Below, piece by piece: positions 44,913 to 55,766 of a stretch of DNA of 64,000 nucleotides. The notes under the pieces were generated by a model. The model did not search any database and was not told the DNA's origin. It saw nothing but the letters and a program-made list of their open reading frames with translations. The position numbers and the translations under genes are program-made. Each line of letters starts with the position of its first letter. Position 1 is the stretch's first letter. The stretch comes from Xanthomonas cassavae CFBP 4642. GTDB taxonomy: Bacteria > Pseudomonadota > Gammaproteobacteria > Xanthomonadales > Xanthomonadaceae. The stretch is from assembly GCF_000454545.1 (NCBI RefSeq), contig NZ_CM002139.1, positions 5,129,634 to 5,193,633 on the forward strand, written 5' to 3'.

Positions 44913-46256
44913 TCAGCCGTTGAGCAGGCCCAGCACCAGATCACGCGGCAGCTTGCCGGTTTCGTTGCGTGGCAACACCGCGAGCTTGCGCAGGCGGCGC
45001 GGCAGGAATACCGGGTCGACGCTGACGCGCAGGGCGGCGAGGATCTGCTCCTCGTCCAGGGACGGGGCGACCACCAGTGCGGCGATGCGGCCGACGGCGT
45101 GCCCGGACTCCGGTGCCAGTTGCACCATGATGCCGTCGACCACGCCGGGGATGGCGAGCAGGCGGCAGGTGAGATCGGCCAGCGAGGCGCGTTTGCCGGC
45201 GATTTCCAGCAGATCGGCCTGGCGCCCGCGCACCTGGAAACGGCCGTCTTCTGCAACGTCCATCATGTCGGCCAGCAACACCGGCCAGGCCAGATGCGGC
45301 GCATGGACCAGCGTGCCGGCAGCTTGGGTTTCCAAGCGTACGCCCGGCAGCGGCGTCCATGCGGCCTCCAGCGCGGTGCGGCGCACCGCAAATACGCAGG
45401 TTTCGGTGGAGCCGAACATCTCGCGGACTTCGCCGCCGAAGCGCGCTTCGGCCGCCGCCGCGATCTCCTGCGCCAGCGGTGCAGTGGCCGAAACGATGCC
45501 GACCAGCGGCGGCAACACCACGCCCGATTCGACCAGCGCGCGCAGATGCACGGGCGTGGTCACCAGCACGCGCGGCTCCGGAACCTCCGACAACGCGCGT
45601 GCCACATCGTCCGGAAAAAACGGCCGGCCGGCGTGCACCGCCAGCGTGGTCACCATCGGCAGCAGCACCGACAATTCCATGCCGTACATGTGCTGCGGCG
45701 GCACCGTGGCCACCACGTGCGGCACCGCGTCGGTGTGCGCCCACAGGCCTTGCAGCGCAACCAGATCCTGCCGGGTACTGGTCAGGAAGCTGCCCCAGGT
45801 CTTGGGATTGGGCTGCGGGCTGCCAGTGCTGCCGGAGGTGAAACCGATCGCCACCAGGGCGTCGTCGGCCAGTTGCGGTATCGGGCCGTCGGCTTGTGGC
45901 AGCTCGGTGGGCAGTTGCCAGTAGCGTGGCGGCACCAGCTCCAGCGCCAGATCGCCCAGGCAATAGGCATCGGCGTGCCGCGCCTGCACCTCGCCGACCA
46001 CGGCCGGCGCGCGCGAGGACGGCAGCAGCGACACCTGCCCGCGCAACGCGCAGGCATAGAAGGCCACCATGAACCGGTAGCGGTCTTCGCACAGGTTCAC
46101 CGCATGGCGCCCGTCGGGCAGCTGCTGCGCCAGTCCGTGCACGTGCGCGATGAAGGTTGCCAGATCGACCGACTGCCCCGCGCGCCACGCCAGCGGGCGG
46201 CCAGGCGCGCCGATGGCCATGGGGTGGGAAACAGCAGAAGCAGGCAGGCTGGGCAT
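44913..46256 (-). CDS. xanA2: ATP-dependent 3-hydroxybenzoate:ACP ligase
   Basis: 447 residues from the ATG at 46256; the frame is open another 72 codons upstream through simple-sequence DNA that is unlikely to be coding. Acyl-adenylate-forming motifs are visible: the P-loop GFTSGSTGSPQPNPKTW, the A5-type EMFGSTETCVFAVRR, and the catalytic lysine in LPRNETGKLPRD. It is shorter than typical ligases (about 500-550) because the first subdomain is compact, as in ApeH. In X. campestris XanA2 activates 3-hydroxybenzoate and loads it onto XanC (published). It transcribes toward xanB2, convergent with it. Confidence 0.87.
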   Translation of the reverse strand: MPSLPASAVSHPMAIGAPGRPLAWRAGQSVDLATFIAHVHGLAQQLPDGRHAVNLCEDRYRFMVAFYACALRGQVSLLPSSRAPAVVGEVQARHADAYCLGDLALELVPPRYWQLPTELPQADGPIPQLADDALVAIGFTSGSTGSPQPNPKTWGSFLTSTRQDLVALQGLWAHTDAVPHVVATVPPQHMYGMELSVLLPMVTTLAVHAGRPFFPDDVARALSEVPEPRVLVTTPVHLRALVESGVVLPPLVGIVSATAPLAQEIAAAAEARFGGEVREMFGSTETCVFAVRRTALEAAWTPLPGVRLETQAAGTLVHAPHLAWPVLLADMMDVAEDGRFQVRGRQADLLEIAGKRASLADLTCRLLAIPGVVDGIMVQLAPESGHAVGRIAALVVAPSLDEEQILAALRVSVDPVFLPRRLRKLAVLPRNETGKLPRDLVLGLLNG

Positions 46257-47228
46257 GTGTATCGACAATCGCAAAAGCGCGCTAGCTTGGCCGCCGCCCG
46301 GGCCGCTGGCAAGTCGGGAACTTCCCGGTCGCTGGTGCGGCAGCGCTGCACTGCAGCCATCGCGGCCAGGCGCGGTATCCAAGCGCAGGACGGCAGCGGC
46401 GCGCAGGGCCAGAGGCACTGGCGAACCTCGCCCAGTAGCGCGTGCCGTGCAGGAATTGGAATTGGAATTCACGTTGGCGTTGGCGTTGACGCCAGCGTCG
46501 CTGTCGATGAGTCAGCACCTGCGCACGGCCGTCTGCCGGAATGATGCGAGCCGGCATCCTGGCGGTCGATTGCGATGTCGACTTGCATCCCCACCAACGC
46601 GCGTCCAGGGGTGGCTGCCCGACATTACAGGCACCACTGCGGCGGCGAGTGCGGACGGCAGCGACGAACGGCTTTGCACGGCTGTTTGATACCGCACCAG
46701 ACACCGACGGTACTGATCCAGAAGCCTCGCGGCAGCGGCGTCGCTGACCCCTGATACCGGCGCACGCGATCGGTTTCTGCATGTGCGCTCCATCTTCTAG
46801 CAATCATCAATACGCGGTCCATCACGCCGCGCGCAGGACTTCTGCAGCACGTGCAGAGTAGTCGCCAGTCGCCATGCAAGCTTGCAGGGTTGTGGATTCT
46901 TTCCGATTCCGCCGCTGACGATTGTCTGGCGCAACGCAGCGCATCGCGTGCAATGCAACATCGCGAGCCGTGGGCCCGGCAGGCCACACTGAAGCAGTCA
47001 CTTTTCGCACCGTTGCATATCCTCCGATGCAGGCCATGGCGCGACGTAGCGCAGCACGCCTACCGCAGTGGCATCTATCGCTGCGAGTGCCCACAATGGT
47101 CGCGCTCGCCTCACTAGCCTCATTGCATGTCATCGCCAAACGCAGCCCACGCATGACCTGTGGCCCAAGCCCCTCGCGCGGGCGAGCTGCTAGGCTTGCC
47201 TGCTCTCCGTTGCGTCCCGTTGTCTCCG
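46257..47228. other. Long non-coding region upstream of xanA2 and the S9 peptidase gene
   Basis: Almost 1 kb between divergent genes with no credible coding frame on either strand. It includes a hexamer microsatellite at 46452-46489. It must carry the xanA2 and peptidase promoters, but I cannot place them. Confidence 0.5.
46452..46489. repeat. Two adjacent hexamer microsatellites
   Basis: (GGAATT)3 at 46452-46469 is followed two bases later by CGTTGG-CGTTGG-CGTTGA at 46472-46489. The tract lies about 200 nt upstream of the xanA2 start. Confidence 0.8.
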
Positions 47229-49604
47229 ATGCCCAGACTGTTGCCACTGACCCTCCTGCTGCTGGCCGCCACTGCGCATGCGCAGTCCGCCGCACCGCTC
47301 ACCATCGAACAGGTGATGGCCGATCCGGACTGGATCGGGCCGTCGGTCGAGCAGGCGTGGTGGCAGTGGGACGGCAAACAGGTGCAATACCTGCTCAAGC
47401 GCGACGGCAACCCGGTACGCGACACCTACCGCCAGAGCATCGACGGTGCCGCCGCCGAACGCGTCGCCGATACCGCACGTGCCGGCCTGGATGCCGCAAA
47501 CCCCAGCTATGACGCCACCCGCCAGCGCATGCTGTTCGCGCGCAACGGCGACATCTTCCTGCGCGATCTGCGCTCGGGCGCGCTCACCCAGCTGACCCGC
47601 AGCAACGAGGTCGAATCGCGCCCGCAATTCGCCAGCGATGGCGGTGCGATCTGGCGTGCGGGCAACAACTGGTACTACTGGCGCGCCGATGGCGGCACCG
47701 CGCAGGTCGCCGTGGTCAAGGCCGAGCGCGACCCCAATGCCGCACCCAAGGCTGATACGTTGCGCGAGCAGCAGCTGGCCACGCTGGCGACGCTGCGGCA
47801 CGACCGCGAACAACGCGATGCGCTGCGCACCCAGGAAGACGCCTGGCGCCGTGCCGATGCCACCCGCGCCGCCGCGCCGGTGTACCTGGGCGATGAGGTC
47901 GAGATCGTCGACAGCGCCTTGTCGCCGGACGGCCGCCACCTGCTGGTGGTCACCCAGGCCAAGAATGCCGAAGAGGGCCAGGCCGGCAAGATGCCCAAGT
48001 ACGTGACCGAATCCGGTTACGAGCAATTCCAGGAAGTGCGTACCCGCGTAGGTCGCAACGCGCCGGTCGCGCACGCGCTGTGGCTGGTGGACGTCACCGC
48101 CGGCAGCGCGCGGCAGCTCTCGTTCGACGCGCTGCCGGGCATCGCCACCGATCCGCTGGCCAGCCTGCGCAAGGCCGCCAAGCGCGATGCGCTCAAGGGC
48201 AACCGCGCGGTGCGGGTGGAAAGCGATGGCGATGGCAGCGGTCCGGCGGTGCACTGGAGCGACGACGGCCGCAACGTGGCGGTGGAAATCCGCGCCACCG
48301 ACAACAAGGACCGCTGGATCGCCAGCGTGGATCTGGACGCGGCCAAGCTGCAGCCGCGTCATCGGCTGAGCGATGGCGCCTGGATCAATTGGGACTTCAA
48401 CGATTTTGGCTGGCTGCCCGACAACCGCACGCTGTGGCTGCTGTCGGAAGAATCCGGCTATTCGCAGCTGTACACGGTGGAAGACAACGGCAAGCCGCGT
48501 CAGCGCACGCGGGGCAAGTGGGAAGTGTCGATGCCGGTGCCCAATGCCGATGGCAGCGGCATGTACTTCCTGTGCAACCAGAAGTGGCCGGGCGACTACG
48601 AAGTGTGCAAGCTCGACCTGCGCACCGATCAGCTCACCGAAGTGACCGCCTTGACTGGCGTGGAAGGCTTCAGCCTGTCGCCGAACGGGCAGCAGTTGTT
48701 GGTGCGTTACTCCGGCGCGTATCTGCCACCGCAACTGGCGGTGGTGCCGGCCGCCGGCGGCCAGGTCAGCGTGCTCACCGATACGCGCACACCGGCCTTC
48801 AAGGCGCAAACGTGGATCGCGCCGCAATACGTGCAGGTGCCCTCCAAACACGGCGCCGGCACGGTCTGGGGCAAGTACTACGGCCCGCAGACGCCCGAGC
48901 CGGGCAAGCAGTATCCGATCGTGATGTTCGTGCATGGCGCCGGCTACCTGCAGAACGTCTCGCAGCGCTACACACCGTATTTCCGCGAGCAGATGTTCCA
49001 CAACCTGCTGGTGCAGCAGGGCTATATCGTGCTGGATCTGGACTATCGCGCCTCCGAAGGCTACGGCCGCGATTGGCGCACCGCGATCTACCGCAACATG
49101 GGACATCCGGAGCTGGAGGATTATCTGGACGGTCTGGACTGGCTGGTAGCGACCAAGCAGGGCGATCGCAATCGCGCCGGCATCTATGGCGGTTCCTACG
49201 GCGGTTTCATGACCTACATGGCGCTGTTCCGCAGCCCCGGCACCTTCAAGGCCGGCGCGGCGCTGCGGCCAGTGGGCGACTGGATGCAGTACAACCACGA
49301 GTACACCTCCAACATCCTCAACACGCCCGAGCTCGACCCGCAGGCCTACAAGACCTCCTCGCCGATCAACTACGCCGACGGGCTGCAGGACCATCTGCTG
49401 ATCGCCCACGGCATGATCGACGACAACGTGTTCTTCAAGGACTCGGTGGACATGACGCAGAAGCTGATCGAGTTGCACAAGGACAACTGGCAGGTGGCGC
49501 CCTATCCGCTGGAACGCCACGGCTTTACCCGCGCCGACGCGTGGCTGGACGAGTACAAGCGCATCCTCAAGCTGTTCAACGAACAGGTGAAGCCGCAGCG
49601 CTAA
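47229..49604 (+). CDS. Secreted S9 family peptidase (dipeptidyl peptidase IV-like)
   Basis: 791 residues with a signal peptide (MPRLLPLTLLLLAATAHAQ). The first ~530 residues form a beta-propeller with WD-like repeats (ALSPDGRHLLVVTQ, FSLSPNGQQLLVRY). The alpha/beta-hydrolase catalytic domain follows: nucleophile Ser in IYGGSYGGFMTYMAL, Asp in HGMIDDNVFFKD and His in LERHGFTRADAW, in the normal order. It is a periplasmic or secreted exopeptidase that would release dipeptides from Pro/Ala-penultimate peptides. The ATG at 47229 was chosen because it begins the signal peptide; the frame is open for 69 nt upstream. It stands alone, with 382 nt of non-coding DNA after it. Confidence 0.93.
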   Translation: MPRLLPLTLLLLAATAHAQSAAPLTIEQVMADPDWIGPSVEQAWWQWDGKQVQYLLKRDGNPVRDTYRQSIDGAAAERVADTARAGLDAANPSYDATRQRMLFARNGDIFLRDLRSGALTQLTRSNEVESRPQFASDGGAIWRAGNNWYYWRADGGTAQVAVVKAERDPNAAPKADTLREQQLATLATLRHDREQRDALRTQEDAWRRADATRAAAPVYLGDEVEIVDSALSPDGRHLLVVTQAKNAEEGQAGKMPKYVTESGYEQFQEVRTRVGRNAPVAHALWLVDVTAGSARQLSFDALPGIATDPLASLRKAAKRDALKGNRAVRVESDGDGSGPAVHWSDDGRNVAVEIRATDNKDRWIASVDLDAAKLQPRHRLSDGAWINWDFNDFGWLPDNRTLWLLSEESGYSQLYTVEDNGKPRQRTRGKWEVSMPVPNADGSGMYFLCNQKWPGDYEVCKLDLRTDQLTEVTALTGVEGFSLSPNGQQLLVRYSGAYLPPQLAVVPAAGGQVSVLTDTRTPAFKAQTWIAPQYVQVPSKHGAGTVWGKYYGPQTPEPGKQYPIVMFVHGAGYLQNVSQRYTPYFREQMFHNLLVQQGYIVLDLDYRASEGYGRDWRTAIYRNMGHPELEDYLDGLDWLVATKQGDRNRAGIYGGSYGGFMTYMALFRSPGTFKAGAALRPVGDWMQYNHEYTSNILNTPELDPQAYKTSSPINYADGLQDHLLIAHGMIDDNVFFKDSVDMTQKLIELHKDNWQVAPYPLERHGFTRADAWLDEYKRILKLFNEQVKPQR

Positions 49605-49986
49605 CCGGATGCGGCACCCATTGCGAGATGGGCGCAGCGGGTGCTGAAGGAACGCGCCGTCGCGTCTGCAGCTGTGGCGATTCACGCAAGAAGCCACGCC
49701 TGCGGTACAGGCCAGGCAGGTATCGGACTGCTTGGACCAGCACTGCCCTCGTTTGCCCGTGCAACGTGGCCCGCGCAGACGTACAGGCCGGCCGCGAGTG
49801 CCGTGCCGCCGGATGCCTCGTTGCCATGCGCTCACCTGTCCGTACGCCAGCGGCTCTAAGCTTGGCGCCAGGATCGGCAGCGCGATGCTGCGTTTGCGCC
49901 GCGCTGTACCGGCCTGCCGCATGCCCGGTGCGCCGCGGGCGTAGTGGCGATGACCAACGACGCTATGGCGCACACGAGGAGACGCG
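49605..49986. other. Spacer after the S9 peptidase gene
   Basis: About 380 nt with no convincing gene. Short reverse-complementary stretches occur but none forms a clear terminator, so nothing is annotated. Confidence 0.5.
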
Positions 49987-50703
49987 ATGGGCCTGTGGGA
50001 CCGTTTGTTTGGACGCAGGACCGCCGCGGCGCAGACGCCGCGCACCGAGCCCACCGTGGCGTCCGCCGCTGTCGAAGAGAACGCAGGGACGGCGGTCGAT
50101 ATCGATCCGGCCCTGCAGCCTGCGCTGGCCGCATTCCAGCGTGGCGACCACGTTGGCGCCTATCACGCCGCGCAGGTGCAGCTGCAGGCAGGGGCCGACG
50201 CACAACGGCTATGCGCGTTGTCGCTGAGTGCACTGGACCGCTACCGCGAGGCCTATCCGCATTGGCTGGCGCTGTACGAACTGGAGCCCACCGCGCACAA
50301 CGCGTTGCAGTTGGCCACCACAGCGGTGATGTGCAACGAGATCGCACGCGGTGAGCAGTGGCTGCTGACCTTCGACGATCTCAATGCGCAGGAACGCTCG
50401 ACCTCCCCGGCCGCCGCGCGTACCAGCTTCCTGACCGCGCTGACCCGCGCCGGCCATGGCGCGCATGCCCTTCCGCATCTGGAATGGCTGCGCGAGGCCT
50501 ATGCGGGCATGTCGATCACCGACAGCCATTTTCTCTATGTGCGCGGCCTGCCATTCCTGGACGCGTTCCTGGAACGCAGCACGCCGTTGCTGCGCGAATG
50601 CCTGCCGGCGCAGGCCCTGCCCGGCTGGTATGCACAGCTGCAGCCCGCGCTGGACCCGTCCGGGCAGGCGGCGGTGGCGGCCCATATTGCCTGGCTGCAA
50701 TGA
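49987..50703 (+). CDS. TPR-like cytosolic protein, unknown function
   Basis: 238 residues, no signal peptide. The N terminus MGLWDRLFGRR is a basic amphipathic start common in small cytosolic proteins. From about residue 45, helical pairs such as FQRGDHVGAYHAAQVQLQAG and YREAYPHWLALYELEPTAHNALQLATTAVM look like tetratricopeptide repeats. No enzymatic motif is seen. Its stop overlaps the start of a small membrane protein (ATGA), so they form a two-gene operon; partnership is inferred only. Confidence 0.75.
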   Translation: MGLWDRLFGRRTAAAQTPRTEPTVASAAVEENAGTAVDIDPALQPALAAFQRGDHVGAYHAAQVQLQAGADAQRLCALSLSALDRYREAYPHWLALYELEPTAHNALQLATTAVMCNEIARGEQWLLTFDDLNAQERSTSPAAARTSFLTALTRAGHGAHALPHLEWLREAYAGMSITDSHFLYVRGLPFLDAFLERSTPLLRECLPAQALPGWYAQLQPALDPSGQAAVAAHIAWLQ

Positions 50704-51260
50704 ATGCCCCACTGCGCACATCGTTGCAGCCACGCGGCGGGTTCGTGGCGCCGCTGGCCTGGGTGTCGCTGCTGCTGGGCGTGGTCAGTGCGCTGGCCAA
50801 TCTGTTCCAGGTCGTAGTGCTGGTGGCAGTGCCCGATGCCACCGCGCTTGCGTTGCCCGCCGGCATGACCATGCCGCACTCCTGGCAATGGCTGATCGAC
50901 CACGCGATGTCGCTGTCGGTGCTTGGCGCGGTGCTCTCGCTGGTATTTACCTGGCTGAGCTGGGCGCTGCTGCAGCGCCGCGAATGGGCGCGGATCGGTT
51001 TCGTGGCGGTGCTGCTCGCCACCGGGCTGCTGAACTTCGGTGGGCTGGCAGTGATCGGGCCGCTGTTCGACGGCGTGCAGGCGATGCTGCCGGCCGACCT
51101 GTCCAACAGCCCCGACTGGCCGCAGATGCAGGCGCGTCTGCAGGCCACCCGTCAGATGGCGCTGGTCCTGACCGGGCTGGGCGCACTGGCGATCGGCGGC
51201 GTGCACGCGGCACTGGCCTGGCGGCTGTGCACGCCGACGGTGCGCGCCGAGTTCCGCTGA
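50700..51260 (+). CDS. Small four-helix membrane protein
   Basis: 186 residues. Hydrophobic segments lie at about 16-42, 68-92, 98-122 and 152-174, with a basic, hydrophilic C terminus. The sequence GFVAPLAWVSLLLGVVSALANLFQ and repeated A/L-rich helices are not diagnostic of a known family. It overlaps the preceding TPR-like gene by ATGA and is followed after 99 nt by hemF. No function can be assigned. Confidence 0.78.
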   Translation: MNAPLRTSLQPRGGFVAPLAWVSLLLGVVSALANLFQVVVLVAVPDATALALPAGMTMPHSWQWLIDHAMSLSVLGAVLSLVFTWLSWALLQRREWARIGFVAVLLATGLLNFGGLAVIGPLFDGVQAMLPADLSNSPDWPQMQARLQATRQMALVLTGLGALAIGGVHAALAWRLCTPTVRAEFR

Positions 51261-52259
<999 letters not shown>

Positions 52260-52623
52260 ATCGGTGGCGCGCATCCGGGCGAGTTGCTGCGCGATGCGGC
52301 CAGCCGCCTGCGCCAGGCAGGCCAGCCGGTGCGCGTACTTCGGCCCTTTCGCACACGACAGTGCGGCTAGATAGCGTCGCGGGGTAGATGGCCGAGCGTT
52401 ATCGCTGTGGCAGATATCGACTTGCTGCCCGGTATTTCCTCAATTGCGATCCACTGTCTTCACATATCTCTGCAGTTAGACCTGAATTGGGCAAGTGAAA
52501 CGCTGTGTTGATTGAATGAATTAATCGTTGCCATTTAAATTTGTGATTAAGTGCGGCGAACGGGATCCGATGCGCTGTGGTGCATTGCGCACTACGCATC
52601 TGGAATCTTGAAGCGCGCGCAAT
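52260..52623. other. Spacer between hemF and the sRNA terminator
   Basis: About 360 nt without a convincing gene; it becomes AT-rich from 52440. Nothing else is identified. Confidence 0.5.
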
Positions 52624-52748
52624 AAAAAAGCCCCGCAGACCAGGGGGAGGTCGGCGGGGCCAGGGAACGGAAACTTGGGGAGGAGTTTCCGTTCCGAGAT
52701 CTACTCCAGGGGATGGGAGAGATCTGCCGACAGGCGTTGCGCCCGTCG
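52624..52748 (-). ncRNA. sX13-like small regulatory RNA
   Basis: Read on the minus strand, the locus forms four hairpins: GACGGGCG/CGCCTGTC near 52745, AGATCT/AGATCT around a CCCATCCCC loop (52697-52725), a 12-bp stem GGAACGGAAACT / AGTTTCCGTTCC with C-rich loop CCTCCCCA, and an intrinsic terminator GCCCCGC/GCGGGGC with a CCTCCCCC-containing loop and a six-T run (52624-52629). A TATATC-like -10 box lies just upstream near 52757. The ~120-nt size, the C-rich loops and the position next to polA all match sX13, the Xanthomonas virulence sRNA. It ends before hemF, in the polA-hemF gap. Confidence 0.8.
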
Positions 52749-52911
52749 AGGGATATAACACCATTTTCCACATTGATGGATCGTGAAGATAACTGTTAAA
52801 AAAATGTAGAATTTAGCGGTTATTCATTCCCTCAAATCGGCCGAATTCGGATTATGTCCGCGTATTGTATGGCTGGCCTGCGCATTCAGCATATCAGCGC
52901 GCGAGGCTGCG

Positions 52912-55689
52912 TCAGTGCGCCTCATCCCAGTTATCGCCGATGCCCGAATCCACCACCAATGGCACGCGCAACTCGGCGGCAGCCGCCATGCGCGTGGTGA
53001 CTTCGGCCAGCAGCGTGTCGACGAAATCGGTGTCTGCTTCGAACACCAGCTCATCGTGCACCTGCAGAATCATCTTCGCGCGTTGCGCGTGGTCGGCGAT
53101 CCAGCCATCCACGCGGACCATCGCACGCTTGATGATGTCCGCAGCGGTACCCTGCATCGGGGCGTTGATGGCGGCGCGCTCGGCACCAGCACGCTGGCCC
53201 TGGCTGCCGGCGTTGATGAAGTCCAGATACAGGCGGCGGCCGAACACGGTCTCCACGTAGCCCTTGTCGCGCGCCTGCTGGCGCGTGGTTTCCATGAAGT
53301 CGCGCACGCCCGGATAGCGGCTGAAGTACAGCGCGATGTAGTCCTGCGCCTCGCCACGGCCGATGCCGAGCTGGCGGGCCAGGCCGAAGGCGCTCATGCC
53401 GTACATCAGGCCGAAGTTGATCGCCTTGGCGGCGCGGCGCTCATCCCCGCTGACGGCGTCGATGGTGCGGCCGAACACTTCCGCTGCGGTGGCGCGGTGC
53501 ACGTCGGCGCCGGACTCGAACGCACCGACCAGACCCGGGTCGCCGGACAGGTGCGCCATGATGCGCAGCTCGATCTGCGAGTAGTCGCAGGCGATCAGCT
53601 TGCGCCCGGCCGGGGCGACGAAGGCGCGGCGGATGCGGCGGCCGTCTTCGGTGCGGATCGGGATGTTCTGCAGGTTGGGATCGGACGAGGACAACCGCCC
53701 GGTGGCGGCGCCGGCCTGGTGGTAGCTGGTGTGCACGCGCCCGGAATGCGGGTGGATCATTTCCGGCAGCTTGTCGGTGTAGGTGCTGCGCAGCTTGGCC
53801 AGGCCGCGGTATTCCAGGATCACCCGCGGCAGCTCGTGCTGGTCGGCAATGGCTTCCAGCGCCTCTTCGTTGGTCGAGGGCTGGCCCTTGGGCGTCTTGA
53901 CCACGGCGGGCAGCTTGAGCTCGTCGAACAGCAGCGCCTGCAGTTGCTTGGGCGAATCCAGGTTGAAGCTGCGCCCGGCCAGCTCGGTGGCCTTCTGCTG
54001 GGCGGCGAGCATGCGCTTGGACAGGTCCGCGCTCTGGCGGCGCAGTTCGGCCGCGTCCACGCACACGCCATTGGCTTCGATGCGCGCCAGTACTTCCACC
54101 AGCGGCATCTCGATCTCGCGGTAGACGCGCTCCAGGCCCGGCTCGGCGGCCAGCCTGGGGCCGAGCACGCGGTGCAGGCGCAGGGTGATGTCGGCGTCTT
54201 CGGCAGCGTAGCGGGTGGCGTCTTCCAGGCTGACGTGGGCGAAGGGAATCTGCTTGGCGCCCTTGCCGCAGATGTCTTCGTACTTGACGGTGTCGTAGCC
54301 CAGGTAGCGCTTGGCCAGGCTGTCCATGTCGTGGCGGGCGCTGCCGGAATTGAGCACGAAGCTTTCCAGCAGGGTGTCGTCGGCATAGCCGGCCAGCTCC
54401 ACGCCATGGCGGCGCATCACGTGCAGGTCGTACTTGCCGTGCTGGCCGAGCTTGCGCACGGCCGGGTCGGTGAGCAGCGGCGCCAGCTGCGCCAGCGCCT
54501 GGGTGCGATCGAGCTGGGCCGGGGCACCGGGGAAGTCGTGGCCGAACGGCAGGTAGGCGGCCTGGCCGGGCTCGGCGGCGACGCTGAGCCCGATCAGGTT
54601 GGCCTGCAGGGCATCCAGGCTGTCGGTTTCGGTATCGAAGGCGAACTGGCCGGCGGTGCGCAGGCGCGCGATCCAGCTGTCGAGCTGCTCCTGGGTCAGG
54701 ATGGTCTCGTACTGACCAGGTGCGGCCAGTGCGGGATCGATATCCACCGGCGCGCTGACCGGGCCGGAGACGAAGCCGGTACCGCGGGCGCGGCCAGGTT
54801 CGGTGCGGGCCACCGCCATCGCTTCGGTCTGCACGCCGGCAGCGGCGCCACCCAGTTCGCGCAGCGCCTGGCTGAAGCCGTAGCGCGCATACAGCGCGGC
54901 CAGCGTTTCGCTGTTGGGCTCGCGCAGGTCCAGCGCGCGCGGGCCGCTGGCCAGGGTCACGTCGGTCTTGATGGTGACCAGTTCGCGGTTGAGCGGCAGC
55001 CGCGGCAAGGCGGCGCGCAGGTTGTCGCCGATCTTGCCCTTGATCTTGTCGGCGTTGGCGATCACCCCATCGAGCGAGTCGTATTCGGCCAGCCATTTGG
55101 CGGCGGTCTTGGGGCCGCACTTTTCCACGCCGGGCACGTTGTCGATGGCATCGCCCATCAGCGCCAGCAGGTCCACGATCTGGTCGGGGCGCACGCCGAA
55201 CTTGGCGATCACCGCCTCGTCCGAATCCATGCGGCTGCCGCTCATGGTGTTGACCAGTTCGATGCCCGGGCGCACCAGCTGCGCGAAGTCCTTGTCGCCG
55301 GTGGAGATGGTGACGGCAAGGTCGGCGGCGGCGCCCTGCAGCGCCAGCGTGCCGATCACATCGTCCGCTTCCACGCCGTCGATGCGCAGGATGTCGATAC
55401 CCAGCGCATGCACGATGTCGCACATCGGCTGCACCTGCGCGCGCAGGTCGTCGGGCATCGACGGGCGGTTGGCCTTGTAGTCGGCATACAAGTCATCGCG
55501 GAATGTTTTACCGGGCGCATCCACCACGAACGCGACGTAGGCCGGGCGCTCCTTCAAGGTGGCGCGCAACATGTTGACCACGCCGAACAAGGCGCCGGTG
55601 GGCTCGCCCTGGGCATTGGTCAGCGGCGGAAGCGCGTGGAACGCGCGATACAGGTAACTGGACCCGTCGATCAGGACTAATCTGCTCAT
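52912..55689 (-). CDS. polA: DNA polymerase I
   Basis: 925 residues in three parts. The 5'-3' exonuclease occupies about 1-290 (MSRLVLIDGSSYLYRAFHALPP, GVEADDVIGTLA). The 3'-5' proofreading domain is about 320-500 and keeps its acidic residues (QFAFDTETDSLDAL). The polymerase domain holds motif A ACDYSQIELRIMAHLSGD, motif B RRAAKAINFGLMYGMSAFG and motif C ILQVHDELVFEAD. It fills gaps in repair and removes Okazaki primers. It is divergent from the small lipoprotein gene (78-nt spacer). Transcription downstream runs toward the sX13-like RNA on the same strand, the same arrangement as polA and Spot 42 in E. coli. Confidence 0.98.
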   Translation of the reverse strand: MSRLVLIDGSSYLYRAFHALPPLTNAQGEPTGALFGVVNMLRATLKERPAYVAFVVDAPGKTFRDDLYADYKANRPSMPDDLRAQVQPMCDIVHALGIDILRIDGVEADDVIGTLALQGAAADLAVTISTGDKDFAQLVRPGIELVNTMSGSRMDSDEAVIAKFGVRPDQIVDLLALMGDAIDNVPGVEKCGPKTAAKWLAEYDSLDGVIANADKIKGKIGDNLRAALPRLPLNRELVTIKTDVTLASGPRALDLREPNSETLAALYARYGFSQALRELGGAAAGVQTEAMAVARTEPGRARGTGFVSGPVSAPVDIDPALAAPGQYETILTQEQLDSWIARLRTAGQFAFDTETDSLDALQANLIGLSVAAEPGQAAYLPFGHDFPGAPAQLDRTQALAQLAPLLTDPAVRKLGQHGKYDLHVMRRHGVELAGYADDTLLESFVLNSGSARHDMDSLAKRYLGYDTVKYEDICGKGAKQIPFAHVSLEDATRYAAEDADITLRLHRVLGPRLAAEPGLERVYREIEMPLVEVLARIEANGVCVDAAELRRQSADLSKRMLAAQQKATELAGRSFNLDSPKQLQALLFDELKLPAVVKTPKGQPSTNEEALEAIADQHELPRVILEYRGLAKLRSTYTDKLPEMIHPHSGRVHTSYHQAGAATGRLSSSDPNLQNIPIRTEDGRRIRRAFVAPAGRKLIACDYSQIELRIMAHLSGDPGLVGAFESGADVHRATAAEVFGRTIDAVSGDERRAAKAINFGLMYGMSAFGLARQLGIGRGEAQDYIALYFSRYPGVRDFMETTRQQARDKGYVETVFGRRLYLDFINAGSQGQRAGAERAAINAPMQGTAADIIKRAMVRVDGWIADHAQRAKMILQVHDELVFEADTDFVDTLLAEVTTRMAAAAELRVPLVVDSGIGDNWDEAH

Positions 55690-55766
55690 GCAGTGATTCT
55701 ACGCTGCACGCCCACGCCACACCCGGCCAGCGCATACTCGGCGGCGACCTCACACGGACCATCACG

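Noticed and set aside
46822..47295. Minus-strand frame in the region upstream of the S9 peptidase
   Set aside because: Composition is random-like and it overlaps the peptidase start; no domain evidence.
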